Below are positions 51,894-60,559 of a stretch of 64,000 nt of DNA, one piece after another. The position numbers and the translations under genes were made by a program. Origin of the DNA: Brevundimonas denitrificans (GTDB taxonomy: Bacteria > Pseudomonadota > Alphaproteobacteria > Caulobacterales > Caulobacteraceae); assembly GCF_030160755.1 (NCBI RefSeq), contig NZ_BSOY01000001.1, positions 1 through 64,000 of the forward strand. The letters are read 5' to 3'. Every line of letters starts with the position of its first letter. Position 1 is the stretch's first letter. The notes below the pieces were generated by a model. It was not told the DNA's origin and did no database searches. It saw only the letters and a list, made by a program, of their open reading frames with translations.

Positions 51894-53243
51894 TCAGTGC
51901 GCCTTCCCCTCTCCCGGCAGGGCGAAGGCGGGTTCGCCGCTGACCTCGGCGTAGACGGAGCTGAGATCCTCGAACACACGGTCCCAGGCGAAGCGTTCGA
52001 CCGTGCGGGCGCGGGCGGCGACGCCCAGGGCCTCGATGTCGCGCGCGAACAGCGCCTCGACCGCCGCCGCATAGTGGCGCGGGTCGGCGCTCTTCGCGAG
52101 TTGCCCGACGGTGTCGTCGACCGTCTCCTTCACCCCGCCGGCGTTGACGCCGACGACCGGGCGGCCGCAGGCCATGGCCTCCAGCACGATCAGGCCGAAC
52201 GGCTCCTTGTCATTGGCGTGAACGAAGGCGTCGCAGCTGGCGATGATCTTCGCCACGGCCTTGGGATTGGCCTCATACGGCAGGGAGATGACCCGCTCCT
52301 CGGCCGGCATGCCGGCGCCGGCGCCGACGAGCACCAGATGATAGGGGTCGCCGAGGGCCTGCACGGCCTGGATCAGGACGTCGATGTTCTTTTCCCGGGC
52401 CGGACGGCCGGCGAAGCAGAGCAGCCGGGCGGAGGCGGGCAGGCCCAGCTTTTTCAGCAGCCAGTCGCGGTCGCCGCGATCCGGGCGGAAGGTGTCGATC
52501 TCCACGCCCAGCGGTCGGATGATGATGTTGCCCACGCCCGCCTCTTCAAGGCGGCGGGCGATGTAGCGGCTGGGCGAGACGACGCGGTCGAACTGGCCGA
52601 ACAGCCGGGCCCAGCGCTTTTCGACCGGCTTCTTGGCCCATTCGCCGAAATGCAGGGCGGCGAGGCCGGCCGGGTCGGAGTGACAGAAGCCGACGACGGG
52701 ACAGCCGGCACGCTGGCCGGCCTCCAGGGCCCCCTGCCCCGGCGTATAGGGATCGCCGGCCTCGATGATCGACGGGTTCAGCGAGGCGACCCAGGCGCCC
52801 CAGCGGCGTACCGAGGTGGGCCAGCGGTAACCGTCGCCGAAGGGCAGCTTTGTCGCGTGGAGCTGGACGATGCCGTCCTCGCCGGCCTTGTGGTGGGCGC
52901 CGGGCACGACCAGCGAATGGGCCACGCCGGGGCGATTGGCCTCCAGCCAGGCCTTTTTGGACAGCAGGTAGCGCTTCACCCCGCCCGAGCGGGGCGCATA
53001 GAGCATGGTGGTGTCGACCAGGCGGGGGCGGCCATCTTCGCCGGCGGCCTTGGTCGCGGCGAGGGTCTCGGAGACCTCCTCGTCCCAGCCGGGAAACAGG
53101 CGCAATTCGCCTTCCTGCACCTCAAGCCCCGCCAGGGACATGAGCTCGCGCTCGGCGGCGCTGATACTGGAGGCCCCGCCGCGCCGGACCCGTCTCTGGA
53201 TGCGACGGGCCTTGCGGACCTTTGACATATGCGACTTCACCAT
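51894..53243 (-). CDS. Glycosyltransferase family 4 protein
   Basis: A GT-B-fold transferase of 449 residues. A basic N-terminal stretch (KVRKARRIQRRVRRGG) precedes the acceptor domain; the donor-binding domain has LLCFAGRPAREKNIDVLIQA and the retaining GT4 motif EPFGLIVLEAMACGRPVVG. The block DTTMLYAPRSGGVKRYLLSK is the usual nucleotide-sugar-binding Gly region. Sugar and acceptor are unknown; no polysaccharide cluster surrounds it. Confidence 0.9.
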   Translation of the reverse strand: MVKSHMSKVRKARRIQRRVRRGGASSISAAERELMSLAGLEVQEGELRLFPGWDEEVSETLAATKAAGEDGRPRLVDTTMLYAPRSGGVKRYLLSKKAWLEANRPGVAHSLVVPGAHHKAGEDGIVQLHATKLPFGDGYRWPTSVRRWGAWVASLNPSIIEAGDPYTPGQGALEAGQRAGCPVVGFCHSDPAGLAALHFGEWAKKPVEKRWARLFGQFDRVVSPSRYIARRLEEAGVGNIIIRPLGVEIDTFRPDRGDRDWLLKKLGLPASARLLCFAGRPAREKNIDVLIQAVQALGDPYHLVLVGAGAGMPAEERVISLPYEANPKAVAKIIASCDAFVHANDKEPFGLIVLEAMACGRPVVGVNAGGVKETVDDTVGQLAKSADPRHYAAAVEALFARDIEALGVAARARTVERFAWDRVFEDLSSVYAEVSGEPAFALPGEGKAH

Positions 53244-53274
53244 GGGCGGCCCGTAGCGCCGACGACGGCGAAGC

Positions 53275-53457
53275 TCAAGCGCTGTCCGTCGGCGGACCGT
53301 CTTCCGAAGGTGAAATCCCGCGCCGGGCCAGGGCTTCGCGCAGCAGGCATTCGACCTGGGCGTTGACCGAGCGCAGCTCGGCGGCGGCCAATCGCTCGAC
53401 CGCCGCCATCACCCCGGATGAGGCGCGCATCAGAAAGGGTTTTCTGGGCCGGGCCAT
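53275..53457 (-). CDS. Arc-like ribbon-helix-helix protein
   Basis: A 60-residue Arc-like regulator: ARPRKPFLMRASSGVMAAVERLAAAELRSV (shown in parts: KPFLMRASSGVMAAVERLA, then LRSVNAQVECLLREALARRG). It lies one base downstream of the SPFH gene on the same strand, so they are co-transcribed. This SPFH-plus-small-RHH pairing recurs in proteobacteria. It may regulate the SPFH gene; not shown. Confidence 0.82.
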   Translation of the reverse strand: MARPRKPFLMRASSGVMAAVERLAAAELRSVNAQVECLLREALARRGISPSEDGPPTDSA

Positions 53458-53458
53458 G

Positions 53459-54349
53459 TCAGCCGTAAAGGGTGCCCGTGTTGACGACCGGCTGGGCCTC
53501 GCGGTCGGCGCACAGCACCACCAGCAGGTTGGAGACCATGGCCGCCTTGCGATCCTCGTCGAGATCGACGACGCCGCGCTCATTGAGATCGGCCAGGGCG
53601 CTCTCGACCATGCCCACGGCGCCCTTGACGATCAGGCGGCGCGCCGAGAGCACGGCCTCGGCCTGCTGACGCTTCAGCATGGCGCCGGCGATCTCCGGGG
53701 CATAGGCGAGGTGGGCCAGGCGGGCTTCGTCAATGGCCACGCCCGCAACGCTGACCCGCCCCACCAGTTCCTCGCGCAGACGGCCGGCGACGTCCTCGGC
53801 GTCGGCGCGCAGGGTCAGTTCGGGCACATCGGTCTCGTCGCCGTGATCATAGGCGTAGTGGGAGGCGATATCGCGCAGCGCCGTGTCCACCTGGATGTTC
53901 ACGAACGCCTGGTAGTCGTCGACGTCGAACAGGGCCTGGGCCGAATCCTGCACCCGCCAGACGACGTTTGCGGCGATCTCGATCGGACTGCCGCGCTTGT
54001 CGTTCACCTTCAGCTTGTCGCTGGTCAGGTTGCGGACCCGCAGGGAGATCTTCTTGCGGCTGTACCAGGGCAGGACCCAGCGCAGTCCGGTCTTGCGATC
54101 GGTGCCGCGGTAGTCGCCAAACAGCATGATGGCCATGCCCTCGTTCGTCTGGAGCGAATAGAGACCGCACACCAGCAGCAGACCGACAACGGCGGCGCCG
54201 ATCCCCGCGACCACGCGCAGGACCGAATCGGGATCCTGGGCGACGCTTGCGGGCCCGGCGATGAGCAACAGAAGTCCGATCAGCAGCATCAGGATGCCGT
54301 TCGCGGTGCTGGCGGGGCGTTCTGTGGATCGTGAATGTTCGTGGGTCAT
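53459..54349 (-). CDS. SPFH (band 7 / prohibitin-like) membrane protein
   Basis: A 296-residue protein: two N-terminal membrane segments (GILMLLIGLLLLIAGPASV and VAGIGAAVVGLLLVCGLYSL), then the SPFH domain with LQTNEGMAIMLFGDYRGTD, SLRVRNLTSDKLKVNDKRGS and YAPEIAGAMLKRQQAEAVLS, the flotillin-like coil. These proteins scaffold membrane microdomains and proteases. The ATG at 54349 has GGAGGG upstream and is preferred over 54385. Confidence 0.88.
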   Translation of the reverse strand: MTHEHSRSTERPASTANGILMLLIGLLLLIAGPASVAQDPDSVLRVVAGIGAAVVGLLLVCGLYSLQTNEGMAIMLFGDYRGTDRKTGLRWVLPWYSRKKISLRVRNLTSDKLKVNDKRGSPIEIAANVVWRVQDSAQALFDVDDYQAFVNIQVDTALRDIASHYAYDHGDETDVPELTLRADAEDVAGRLREELVGRVSVAGVAIDEARLAHLAYAPEIAGAMLKRQQAEAVLSARRLIVKGAVGMVESALADLNERGVVDLDEDRKAAMVSNLLVVLCADREAQPVVNTGTLYG

Positions 54350-54375
54350 CGTTCCCTCCCAAAGTCGATATGAAA

Positions 54376-54405
54376 ATGATATCACTTTGATTGCGATATT
54401 GACAA
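54376..54405 (-). promoter_or_regulatory. Candidate sigma-70 promoter of the SPFH gene
   Basis: On the minus strand TTGTCA (54405-54400) and TATCAT (54381-54376) are separated by 18 bases, with the gene start 26 bases further on. The region is AT-rich against a GC-rich background. Sequence match only. Confidence 0.5.
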
Positions 54406-54454
54406 TAGCCGCGCTTGCCGAACGCGTCCCGCCTGCGCGTTCGGCCTTGCATTC

Positions 54455-54501
54455 GCCTCAAATTCGAGAAACTTGAGGCAGGCTGGCACGGTCCCTGTTA
54501 G
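54455..54501 (+). promoter_or_regulatory. Candidate promoter region of the autotransporter gene, with a dyad
   Basis: An inverted repeat GCCTCAA (54455-54461) / TTGAGGC (54473-54479) overlaps a -35-like TTGAGG (54473-54478). A weak -10-like TGTTAG (54496-54501) follows after 17 bases. A sigma-54-like CTGGCACG also occurs at 54483-54490, but its -12 element is poor. The dyad position suggests an operator. Low confidence. Confidence 0.35.
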
Positions 54502-54550
54502 AGGATCGCCGGCGTCTCTGGCGTGTGTCGTCCACAGGGGTTTCTACCGA

Positions 54551-57500
54551 ATGCGTATTCTACTCGCGACCGCGGTTGCGATCGCTCCCCTGATGGCGGC
54601 TACCGGCGCCATGGCCGAGGTCGTGCTCACGACGGTCCGGACGACGCCGATCACGACGTCGAACGCGACTGGAACCGGCACGGCGGACCATATCCGGATC
54701 TCCAGCGGCGGCGGCATTTCCCTGGTCTCGGGCACGGCCGTCACGGTGGATTCCAACCACGACTTCTCCATGGACGGCACCGGCTCGATCACCATGTCGC
54801 CGGCCGCCGACGGGGCCACGGCGGTGCTGGTCAATGCGGGGGTCACCTCCGACGTCACCATCGGCGGCACCATCTCCATCGTCGACACCATCGAGACCTA
54901 TACGGACGCTGACAATGACGGCGATATCGACGGTCCGTGGGCCACGGGTTCGGGCCGTTACGGCATCCGCTACGCCGCCGGCGCGCCGGTCACGGGGGAC
55001 CTGCTGGTCAGCTCCCTCGGCTCCATCGGCGTGGACGGCAACAATTCCTACGCCATCTCGATCGAATCCGGACTGATCGGCAACCTCCAGTCCCAGGGCA
55101 ACATCCGGGTGTTCGGCGACAACTCCGTCGCCATCCGGACCCAGGGCGCGGTGACCGGCAACGTCACCCTCCTGGGTACGGTGTCCGCGCGCGGCATGAA
55201 CACCTCCGCCGTTTCGATCGGCGGCGACGTCGGGGGGCGGCTGACGCTTCAGGGCGAAATCAACGCCACCGGCTATCGCTACACCAGCCTGGGCAACGAC
55301 GCCTTCGAGGCCAAGCTCGACGCCGAGGACAAGCTGCAGGGCGGCCCGGCCGTCATCATCGCGGGCAATGTCGCCGGCGGCGTTGTGGTGGATCGCGCCC
55401 CTGTGGACGCCAGCACGACCAATACGGATGAGGACGCCGACGGGATCGCCGACTCGACCGAGGGCACCGGTTCGATCAACAGCTTCGGGGCCGCGCCGGC
55501 GATCCTGGTCGGCTCGACCACGCAATCGGTCACCCTCGGCGTCGTCGGGACGGATGCGAACGCCTACGGCTTCATCAACCGGGGCACGATCACGGGTCGG
55601 GGCGTGTATGACGCCATCGCCGCCAACGCGGTCGTGTTCGGGGGCAATCCGGGCCAGTCGGTGACCATCAACGGCGGGGTCCGCAACGAAGGCACGGTCG
55701 CCGCCCTGGCGAGCCAGGCCAACGCCACGACCTTCCGCTTCGGAGTCGGCGCCGCCACGCCTCAGTTCTACAATGCCGGCGCCATCTCGGCGGGCGTCGC
55801 CAGCGAGATCGCCGCCAATGCGACAGCGATCCAGATCGACGCCGGCGCCTCGCTCACCAGCATCAACAACAACGGCTCCATTCTCGCCTCGGCGGGCGGC
55901 GGGGCGGCGACGGTCACCGCCATCAACGATCTCAGCGGCACGCTGACCTCGATCACCAACACCCGTTCGCTGCAGGCGACCCTCAGCGCGAACGAGGCGG
56001 GCGATCCCGTTACCGGAACCACGACCGCGATCAATGTCAGCGCGAACACCACGGGCGTCACGGTCCTGCAGACCGGCATCCTGACGGCGCCTACGACGCT
56101 GGATCCCGACACCGACGGCGACGGCGTGCCGGACAGCATCGAACCGATCCTGGTCGGCGACATCCTGCTGGGCTCCGGCGCGGACACGGTCGATATCCGC
56201 AACGGCGTTGTCTTTGGAGACATCGACTTCGGGGCCGGAGCGGACACGCTTTCGATCACGGGCGGCGGCATCGTGCGCAGCGCCCTGTCCGACGTCGGCG
56301 GCGACCTGACCATCAATGTGAGCAACGGCATCCTCGACGCCCGGCACACGGCCCCGCTCGATGTGACCACCCTCAACGTGGGCGCGGACGGCGATCTGAT
56401 CATCACGATCGACCCGGCGAACAGCGCCTCGGGCGGCTTCAATGTCGCCGGGACCGCGACCCTCGCCAACGGCGCGGGCCTCGGCGTCCGCTTCACCTCG
56501 CTGCTGGCGGCCCCCGAACGCTTCACCCTGATCGACGCCGCGACATTGAATTTCGGGGTCCTCGACCTGGATTCGATCGAGGAAAACTCCCCCTATCTCT
56601 ACATGGTCGCGGCCGGCGCCAATGTCCCGGCGGGCGAGGTCTTCGTCGATGTGCGCCGACGCACCGCTGCTGAGGCCGACATGATCGCCGTCGAGGCGGC
56701 GATGTTTGATTCCTTCTATTCGACCCTCGGCGGCGCCGGCGCGGAAGATATCCGCAACGTCTTCCTGGCCCAGACCGGGCGCGAGGATTTCATCAACCTG
56801 TATGAGCAGCTGCTGCCGGACCATGCCGGCGGCCCCCTGCTCTCGCTGTCCTCGGGCGTGGACGCGGTGACCCGCGCGCTGACGGGCCGCAACGCCTCGG
56901 CGGCCCCCGGCGAAACCAGCGCCTGGGTTCAGGAAATCAATTTCTACGCCGACAAGGACAAGACCGACACCTACGGCTTCCGTTCGGAAGGGTTCGGGGT
57001 CGCCGGCGGCATCGAGCGCGGCTCGGGCCTCGGCGCGGTGGGTCTGTCGCTGGCCTTCACCTCGTCCGACCTTGAGGATCCCGAGTCCGAGGCCGAGGAA
57101 GTGCTGTCGGCCAGCCTGCTGGAGCTGGGCCTCTACTGGCGCGCCCAGGGCCAGTACTGGACGACCTGGGCCCGGGCCGCGGCCGGCTATGCGACCTTTG
57201 AATCCGAGCGCCGCTTCGTCGGCGCCGGTCTGAACCTGTCCAATGAATCGGATTGGTCCGGCTTCTCCCTCGCGGCGGCCGGCGGCGTCTCCTACCAGCG
57301 CGATTTCGGGCGTTTCAGCATCCGGCCGGAAGCCTATGCCGAGTTCTTCTCGCTCAGCGAGGAAGGCCACGTCGAGACCGGCGGCGGCGACGGCTTCGAC
57401 CTCGAGATCGATGACCGGGACGGTCATCTGTTCTCGGCGACCGCGGCCGTCAATCTCGGCATGTCGATGGGCGAGAACAGCTGGCTGCGTCCGGAAGTCC

Positions 57501-57736
57501 GCGTGGGTTGGCGCCAGAACATCTCGGTCGATCCGGGCGAGACCATCGCCCGCTTCCGCTCGGGCGGTCCCGACTTCACGCTCGATGGCGGCTCGATCGA
57601 AGGCGGCGGACCGATCCTCGGCTTCCGGCTGAACATCGGCAACGAACTGGGCATGCTGTCCATCAACGCCGACGCCGAGATGATTGAGGACTACATCCGC
57701 TACATGCTGTTCCTGCGAGCCAGCTTCCGGTTCTAG
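54551..57736 (+). CDS. Large autotransporter with DxDxDG calcium-binding-like repeats
   Basis: An outer-membrane autotransporter of 1061 residues. A signal peptide (RILLATAVAIAPLMAATGAMA) starts the protein. The passenger (about 23-780) is rich in G/T/N/A with beta-helix repeats such as GNVTLLGTVSARGMNTSAVS. Three Asp-rich motifs of the calcium-binding DxDxDG type interrupt it: DADNDGDIDG (about 119), DEDADGIAD (about 294) and DPDTDGDGVPD (about 518). The last 270 residues form the barrel, ending YMLFLRASFRF with a terminal Phe for Bam recognition. The passenger role, such as adhesion, is not determinable. The ATG at 54551 starts the signal peptide. Confidence 0.9.
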   Translation: MRILLATAVAIAPLMAATGAMAEVVLTTVRTTPITTSNATGTGTADHIRISSGGGISLVSGTAVTVDSNHDFSMDGTGSITMSPAADGATAVLVNAGVTSDVTIGGTISIVDTIETYTDADNDGDIDGPWATGSGRYGIRYAAGAPVTGDLLVSSLGSIGVDGNNSYAISIESGLIGNLQSQGNIRVFGDNSVAIRTQGAVTGNVTLLGTVSARGMNTSAVSIGGDVGGRLTLQGEINATGYRYTSLGNDAFEAKLDAEDKLQGGPAVIIAGNVAGGVVVDRAPVDASTTNTDEDADGIADSTEGTGSINSFGAAPAILVGSTTQSVTLGVVGTDANAYGFINRGTITGRGVYDAIAANAVVFGGNPGQSVTINGGVRNEGTVAALASQANATTFRFGVGAATPQFYNAGAISAGVASEIAANATAIQIDAGASLTSINNNGSILASAGGGAATVTAINDLSGTLTSITNTRSLQATLSANEAGDPVTGTTTAINVSANTTGVTVLQTGILTAPTTLDPDTDGDGVPDSIEPILVGDILLGSGADTVDIRNGVVFGDIDFGAGADTLSITGGGIVRSALSDVGGDLTINVSNGILDARHTAPLDVTTLNVGADGDLIITIDPANSASGGFNVAGTATLANGAGLGVRFTSLLAAPERFTLIDAATLNFGVLDLDSIEENSPYLYMVAAGANVPAGEVFVDVRRRTAAEADMIAVEAAMFDSFYSTLGGAGAEDIRNVFLAQTGREDFINLYEQLLPDHAGGPLLSLSSGVDAVTRALTGRNASAAPGETSAWVQEINFYADKDKTDTYGFRSEGFGVAGGIERGSGLGAVGLSLAFTSSDLEDPESEAEEVLSASLLELGLYWRAQGQYWTTWARAAAGYATFESERRFVGAGLNLSNESDWSGFSLAAAGGVSYQRDFGRFSIRPEAYAEFFSLSEEGHVETGGGDGFDLEIDDRDGHLFSATAAVNLGMSMGENSWLRPEVRVGWRQNISVDPGETIARFRSGGPDFTLDGGSIEGGGPILGFRLNIGNELGMLSINADAEMIEDYIRYMLFLRASFRF

Positions 57737-57767
57737 ACTACGGGAAACCTGCGGGTTTCATGCGGAC

Positions 57768-57844
57768 GGGCGGCTAGCTCAGCTGGTCAGAGCACCTCGT
57801 TTACACCGAGGGGGTCGGGGGTTCGAACCCCTCGCCGCCCACCA
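57768..57844 (+). tRNA. tRNA-Val (TAC anticodon)
   Basis: Acceptor arm GGGCGGC (57768-57774) pairs with GCCGCCC (57834-57840), then A and encoded CCA to 57844. The anticodon loop TTTACAC contains TAC (valine) and the T-loop is TTCGAAC. 77 bases. It lies 31 bases after the autotransporter stop. No integrase is present beside it, so no sign of it being a used attachment site. Confidence 0.97.
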
Positions 57845-57932
57845 GCCTTCCGCAGCCCCGATCCCGCCTGGTCCGGCGGTCAGAGTGCGTTCACCATTGC
57901 CGGTTAACCCTGCCCCATCGGGAGAAGGCGTC

Positions 57933-58205
57933 ATGAACAAGACCATCAAAGCCGGCGGGAGCCTCGTCGTCGTCCTCGGCGCGAGCCTGATGCTTCAGGG
58001 CTGTCTCGTGGGCGCCGTGGTGGGCACGGCGGGCGCGATCGTCGGGGGGGCGGCGCAGGCCACCGGAGCGGTGGTGGGCGCGGGCGTCGATGCGGTCACC
58101 ACTTCCGACGAGGAGACCCGGGCCAGGCGCGAACGCGAACAGCGGGCTCACGAACGCGATCAGCGCCGCTGCGAACAGCGCCAGCGGCAGGGCCGCGACT
58201 GCTAG
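57933..58205 (+). CDS. Small lipoprotein
   Basis: A 90-residue lipoprotein. The signal segment SLVVVLGASLMLQGC ends in the lipobox LMLQGC; a Gly/Ala/Val-rich stretch (AVVGTAGAIVGGAAQATGAV) follows, and then a charged Arg/Glu/Gln helix (ETRARREREQRAHERDQRR). The Gly-rich part could insert into a membrane. The last residue is Cys. Function unknown. Confidence 0.78.
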   Translation: MNKTIKAGGSLVVVLGASLMLQGCLVGAVVGTAGAIVGGAAQATGAVVGAGVDAVTTSDEETRARREREQRAHERDQRRCEQRQRQGRDC

Positions 58206-58235
58206 ACCGAAATCGGCCTTGATGGACGCAATCCA

Positions 58236-58736
58236 TCAGGGCTCAGATGTCGGTCCAGCGTTTCCTTGGAGCCGTCGCTCCATGGCGTAGTTGTGGATCG
58301 GAACGCCTCCGATATCGAAATCCCGCCGCCGCACGACCGAATAGCCGCGCTTGAGGAAGAAGCGCCGCGCGGGCTCGCTGGCCTCGACGTGGAGCCTCGA
58401 GAGGCCGTCGTCCCGCGCGGCCTGTTCGAGCACGTCCAGCAAGGCCGTCGCCACGCCACGACCCGCCGCGGCGGGATCAGCGAACAGGAAGTCGATGTGC
58501 CCGTTGGTCTCCAGATCGACGAAGGCGGTCACGCGGCCGGCCTCATCCACGGTGACCCAGCAGCGACGGCCGTCGGCCATCTTCTCGCGAAAGCGAGCTT
58601 CGCGCGGCTCCGCGCCGATCCAGGCCTCGATCTGGGCGGGACTGTAATCCCGCCCGGCGATGGCGCGCACCGCCCGCTCGAACACAGCCGCCAGCGCCCC
58701 GGCGTCGCCGTCCCTGTACGGGCGAACGGCAGTCAC
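58236..58736 (-). CDS. GNAT N-acetyltransferase
   Basis: A 166-residue acetyltransferase with the start VRPYRDGDAGALAAVFERAV, the acetyl-CoA loop DPAAAGRGVATALLDVLEQA and the C-terminal ARRFFLKRGYSVVRRRDF. The GTG start overlaps the queD stop, so it is the last gene of the que operon. The DFDIGGVPIHNYAMERRL ending matches a common YafP-like subgroup. The substrate and any link to queuosine are unknown. Confidence 0.85.
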   Translation of the reverse strand: MTAVRPYRDGDAGALAAVFERAVRAIAGRDYSPAQIEAWIGAEPREARFREKMADGRRCWVTVDEAGRVTAFVDLETNGHIDFLFADPAAAGRGVATALLDVLEQAARDDGLSRLHVEASEPARRFFLKRGYSVVRRRDFDIGGVPIHNYAMERRLQGNAGPTSEP

Positions 58737-59101
58737 AGGGTCAGGACGCAGCGTTCGTGGATGGTCGGGCGGGACACGGTGATCCGGCTCAACCCCGGCC
58801 ATTCCGGCTTCAGCCGGTCGGCGAACCACAGACAGAGGTGCTCCAGCGAAGGCAGTTCCAGTCCCGCGTGCTCATTGAGCATGCCGTGATCCAGCGCCTC
58901 GGCCGCGGCCTTGAGAGCACGGTCGAGCGCGCCGAGATCGGCGACCCAGCCGTGGGCCGCGTCCAGAACCTCGCTGCGCACCGTGGCCTCGACCTGGAAC
59001 GAATGGCCGTGGATGCGGCGGTAGGGACTGCCCTCCGGCTCGCTGGGGAAATGATGGGCCGCATCGAAGGTGGCGGCCTTGGTGATCTCGAAAACACTCA
59101 T
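58733..59101 (-). CDS. queD: 6-carboxytetrahydropterin synthase-like protein lacking the usual catalytic Cys
   Basis: QueD-type enzyme of the preQ0/queuosine pathway (COG0720), 122 residues. Zinc ligands are kept: ATFDAAHHFPSE and YRRIHGHSFQVE. The Asp-His pair is in EALDHGMLNEHAG. In E. coli QueD the block before HGH reads HKCGRLHGH with the catalytic Cys; here it is SPYRRIHGH, with Tyr at that place. The operon context with queC and queE still fits QueD, so the missing Cys is notable. Cys near the C terminus (HERCVLTL) is not in the same position. Confidence 0.85.
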   Translation of the reverse strand: MSVFEITKAATFDAAHHFPSEPEGSPYRRIHGHSFQVEATVRSEVLDAAHGWVADLGALDRALKAAAEALDHGMLNEHAGLELPSLEHLCLWFADRLKPEWPGLSRITVSRPTIHERCVLTL

Positions 59102-59733
59102 CTTACGCCGATGTATTTGTGGGTCTGGACGCTGAGCCGCCATTTCGGGTGGGTCAGGCAATAGTCGAGGGCCGCCGCCGTATTGGCCGCCTGGTCGGGG
59201 CCGTCCATGGGCTGAAGCCAGAAGCGCTCGAACGGCAGGTGTTCGAACCGGTCCGGCATGGCCGAGGACTGGGGAAAGACCAGTTTGAGTTCCTGCCCGG
59301 AGGTCTGGAGCACCGGCGCATCGGCCTTGGGACTGATGCAGATCCAGTCGATCCCCTCGGGCGCCGCCAGCGTGCCGTTGGATTCGATGGCGATCTCGAA
59401 GCCGCGCGCGTGCAGGGCGTCGATCAGCGGCGCGTCCAGCTGCAGCAGCGGCTCGCCGCCGGTGCAGACCACCAGCTTCGGGTCCCCTGCCCGCCCCCGC
59501 CACATCGCCGCGACGTGATCCGCGAGGGCGTCGGCGGTCGTGAACTTGCCGCCGCCATCGCCGTCCACGCCGACGAAATCGGTGTCGCAGAAGCTGCAGA
59601 CCGCGGTCGCGCGATCGCGCTCCAGCCCGTTCCACAGGTTGCAGCCGGCGAAACGCAGGAAGACCGCGGGCCGTCCGGCCTGCCCCCCTTCGCCCTGCAC
59701 CGTCAGGAAGACCTCCTTGGCTGAATAGGTCAT
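59098..59733 (-). CDS. queE: 7-carboxy-7-deazaguanine synthase (radical SAM)
   Basis: Radical-SAM enzyme that makes the 7-deazaguanine core from 6-carboxytetrahydropterin. The cluster Cys are in [10 protein letters not shown] and [10 protein letters not shown], the C-x14-C-x2-C variant known in QueE. The SAM motif [11 protein letters not shown] is present; 211 residues. The N terminus [20 protein letters not shown] is typical. The ATG at 59733 overlaps the queC stop (ATGA) and is preferred over 59745. Confidence 0.95.
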   Translation of the reverse strand: MTYSAKEVFLTVQGEGGQAGRPAVFLRFAGCNLWNGLERDRATAVCSFCDTDFVGVDGDGGGKFTTADALADHVAAMWRGRAGDPKLVVCTGGEPLLQLDAPLIDALHARGFEIAIESNGTLAAPEGIDWICISPKADAPVLQTSGQELKLVFPQSSAMPDRFEHLPFERFWLQPMDGPDQAANTAAALDYCLTHPKWRLSVQTHKYIGVR

Positions 59734-60446
59734 GCGGCGACCCATTCGGCATGGCCCGCGGCGCGCAGTTCGCAGGCCGGGCAGTTGTCACAGCCATAGC
59801 CCCAGGGGTGGCGATGCGTCCGGTCGCCGCGATAGCAGGTGTGCGACGCCTCGACGATCAGATCGACCAGGGCCGGGCCGCCGATGCGGTCGGCGAGCGC
59901 CCAGGTTTCGGCCTTGGTCAGGGCCATCAGCGGGGTGTCGATGACGACCGGCTTGTCCAGCCCGAGGCTGAGCGCCGTGGCCATGGCCTCGATCGTATCC
60001 CGGCGGCAGTCGGGGTAACCGGAATAGTCGGTCTCGCACATGCCCCCGACCAGCACATCCAGGCCCCGGCGGTCGGCCAGGGCGGCGGCGCAGGTCAGGA
60101 AGACCAGATTGCGCCCGGGCACGAAGGTGGTCGGCAGACCCCGGGCGTCCATTTCGATGGCCCGGTCTGCAGTCAGGGCGCTGTCCGCGATCCTCCCGTA
60201 CCCGGTCAGATCGACGACGTAATCCGGCCCAAGGCGGCCGGCCCATTGCGGCAGCACCGCCGCCATGCCCTCGCGAACCGCCAGCCGGGCCTCCATCTCG
60301 ACGGCATGGCGCTGACCATAGTCGAAACCGACCGTCTCAACGCGAGCGTACCGCTCCAGCGCCCAGGCCAGACAGGTCGCGCTGTCCTGTCCGCCCGAGA
60401 ACAGGACGAGAGCCGATTTGGCGGGTGTGGGCAGGGAATCGCTCAT
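59730..60446 (-). CDS. queC: 7-cyano-7-deazaguanine synthase
   Basis: ATP-dependent enzyme that makes preQ0 from 7-carboxy-7-deazaguanine. The PP-loop is [19 protein letters not shown], the substrate region [12 protein letters not shown], and four zinc Cys lie in [16 protein letters not shown] and [16 protein letters not shown]. Length 238 is normal. First gene of queC-queE-queD-GNAT, all linked by four-base overlaps. No preQ1 riboswitch pattern is seen in the leader (60447-60559). The ATG at 60446 is used; the frame further upstream is not conserved. Confidence 0.96.
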   Translation of the reverse strand: MSDSLPTPAKSALVLFSGGQDSATCLAWALERYARVETVGFDYGQRHAVEMEARLAVREGMAAVLPQWAGRLGPDYVVDLTGYGRIADSALTADRAIEMDARGLPTTFVPGRNLVFLTCAAALADRRGLDVLVGGMCETDYSGYPDCRRDTIEAMATALSLGLDKPVVIDTPLMALTKAETWALADRIGGPALVDLIVEASHTCYRGDRTHRHPWGYGCDNCPACELRAAGHAEWVAA

Positions 60447-60559
60447 GACAAACCTGCGGTCGGCCGGTCGGCCGCGCGCATGGACAAGGGGGATGGGCCG
60501 CTGGATGGCGGGGCGGCCTTCTACACCAGCCCCGCAGGCAGAGCAAAAGCGGCTCAAAA

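Noticed and set aside
54483-54500. Sigma-54 promoter before the autotransporter
   Set aside because: The -24 box TGGCAC is good, but the -12 region is CTGTT instead of TTGC(A/T), so the match is incomplete.
54560-57427. Minus-strand open frame of 955 residues
   Set aside because: Shadow of the autotransporter. Composition is dominated by Arg/Asp/Ala/Gly with no domain, and the plus strand has signal peptide, passenger and barrel.
57768-57844. Integration site at tRNA-Val
   Set aside because: No integrase and no second copy of the tRNA 3' end nearby. The neighbouring autotransporter lies on the 5' side and shows no sign of recent transfer.
60447-60559. preQ1 riboswitch before queC
   Set aside because: I looked for the preQ1-I and preQ1-II patterns in the leader and saw no matching stem and tail. 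The GC-rich palindromic stretch is not diagnostic.
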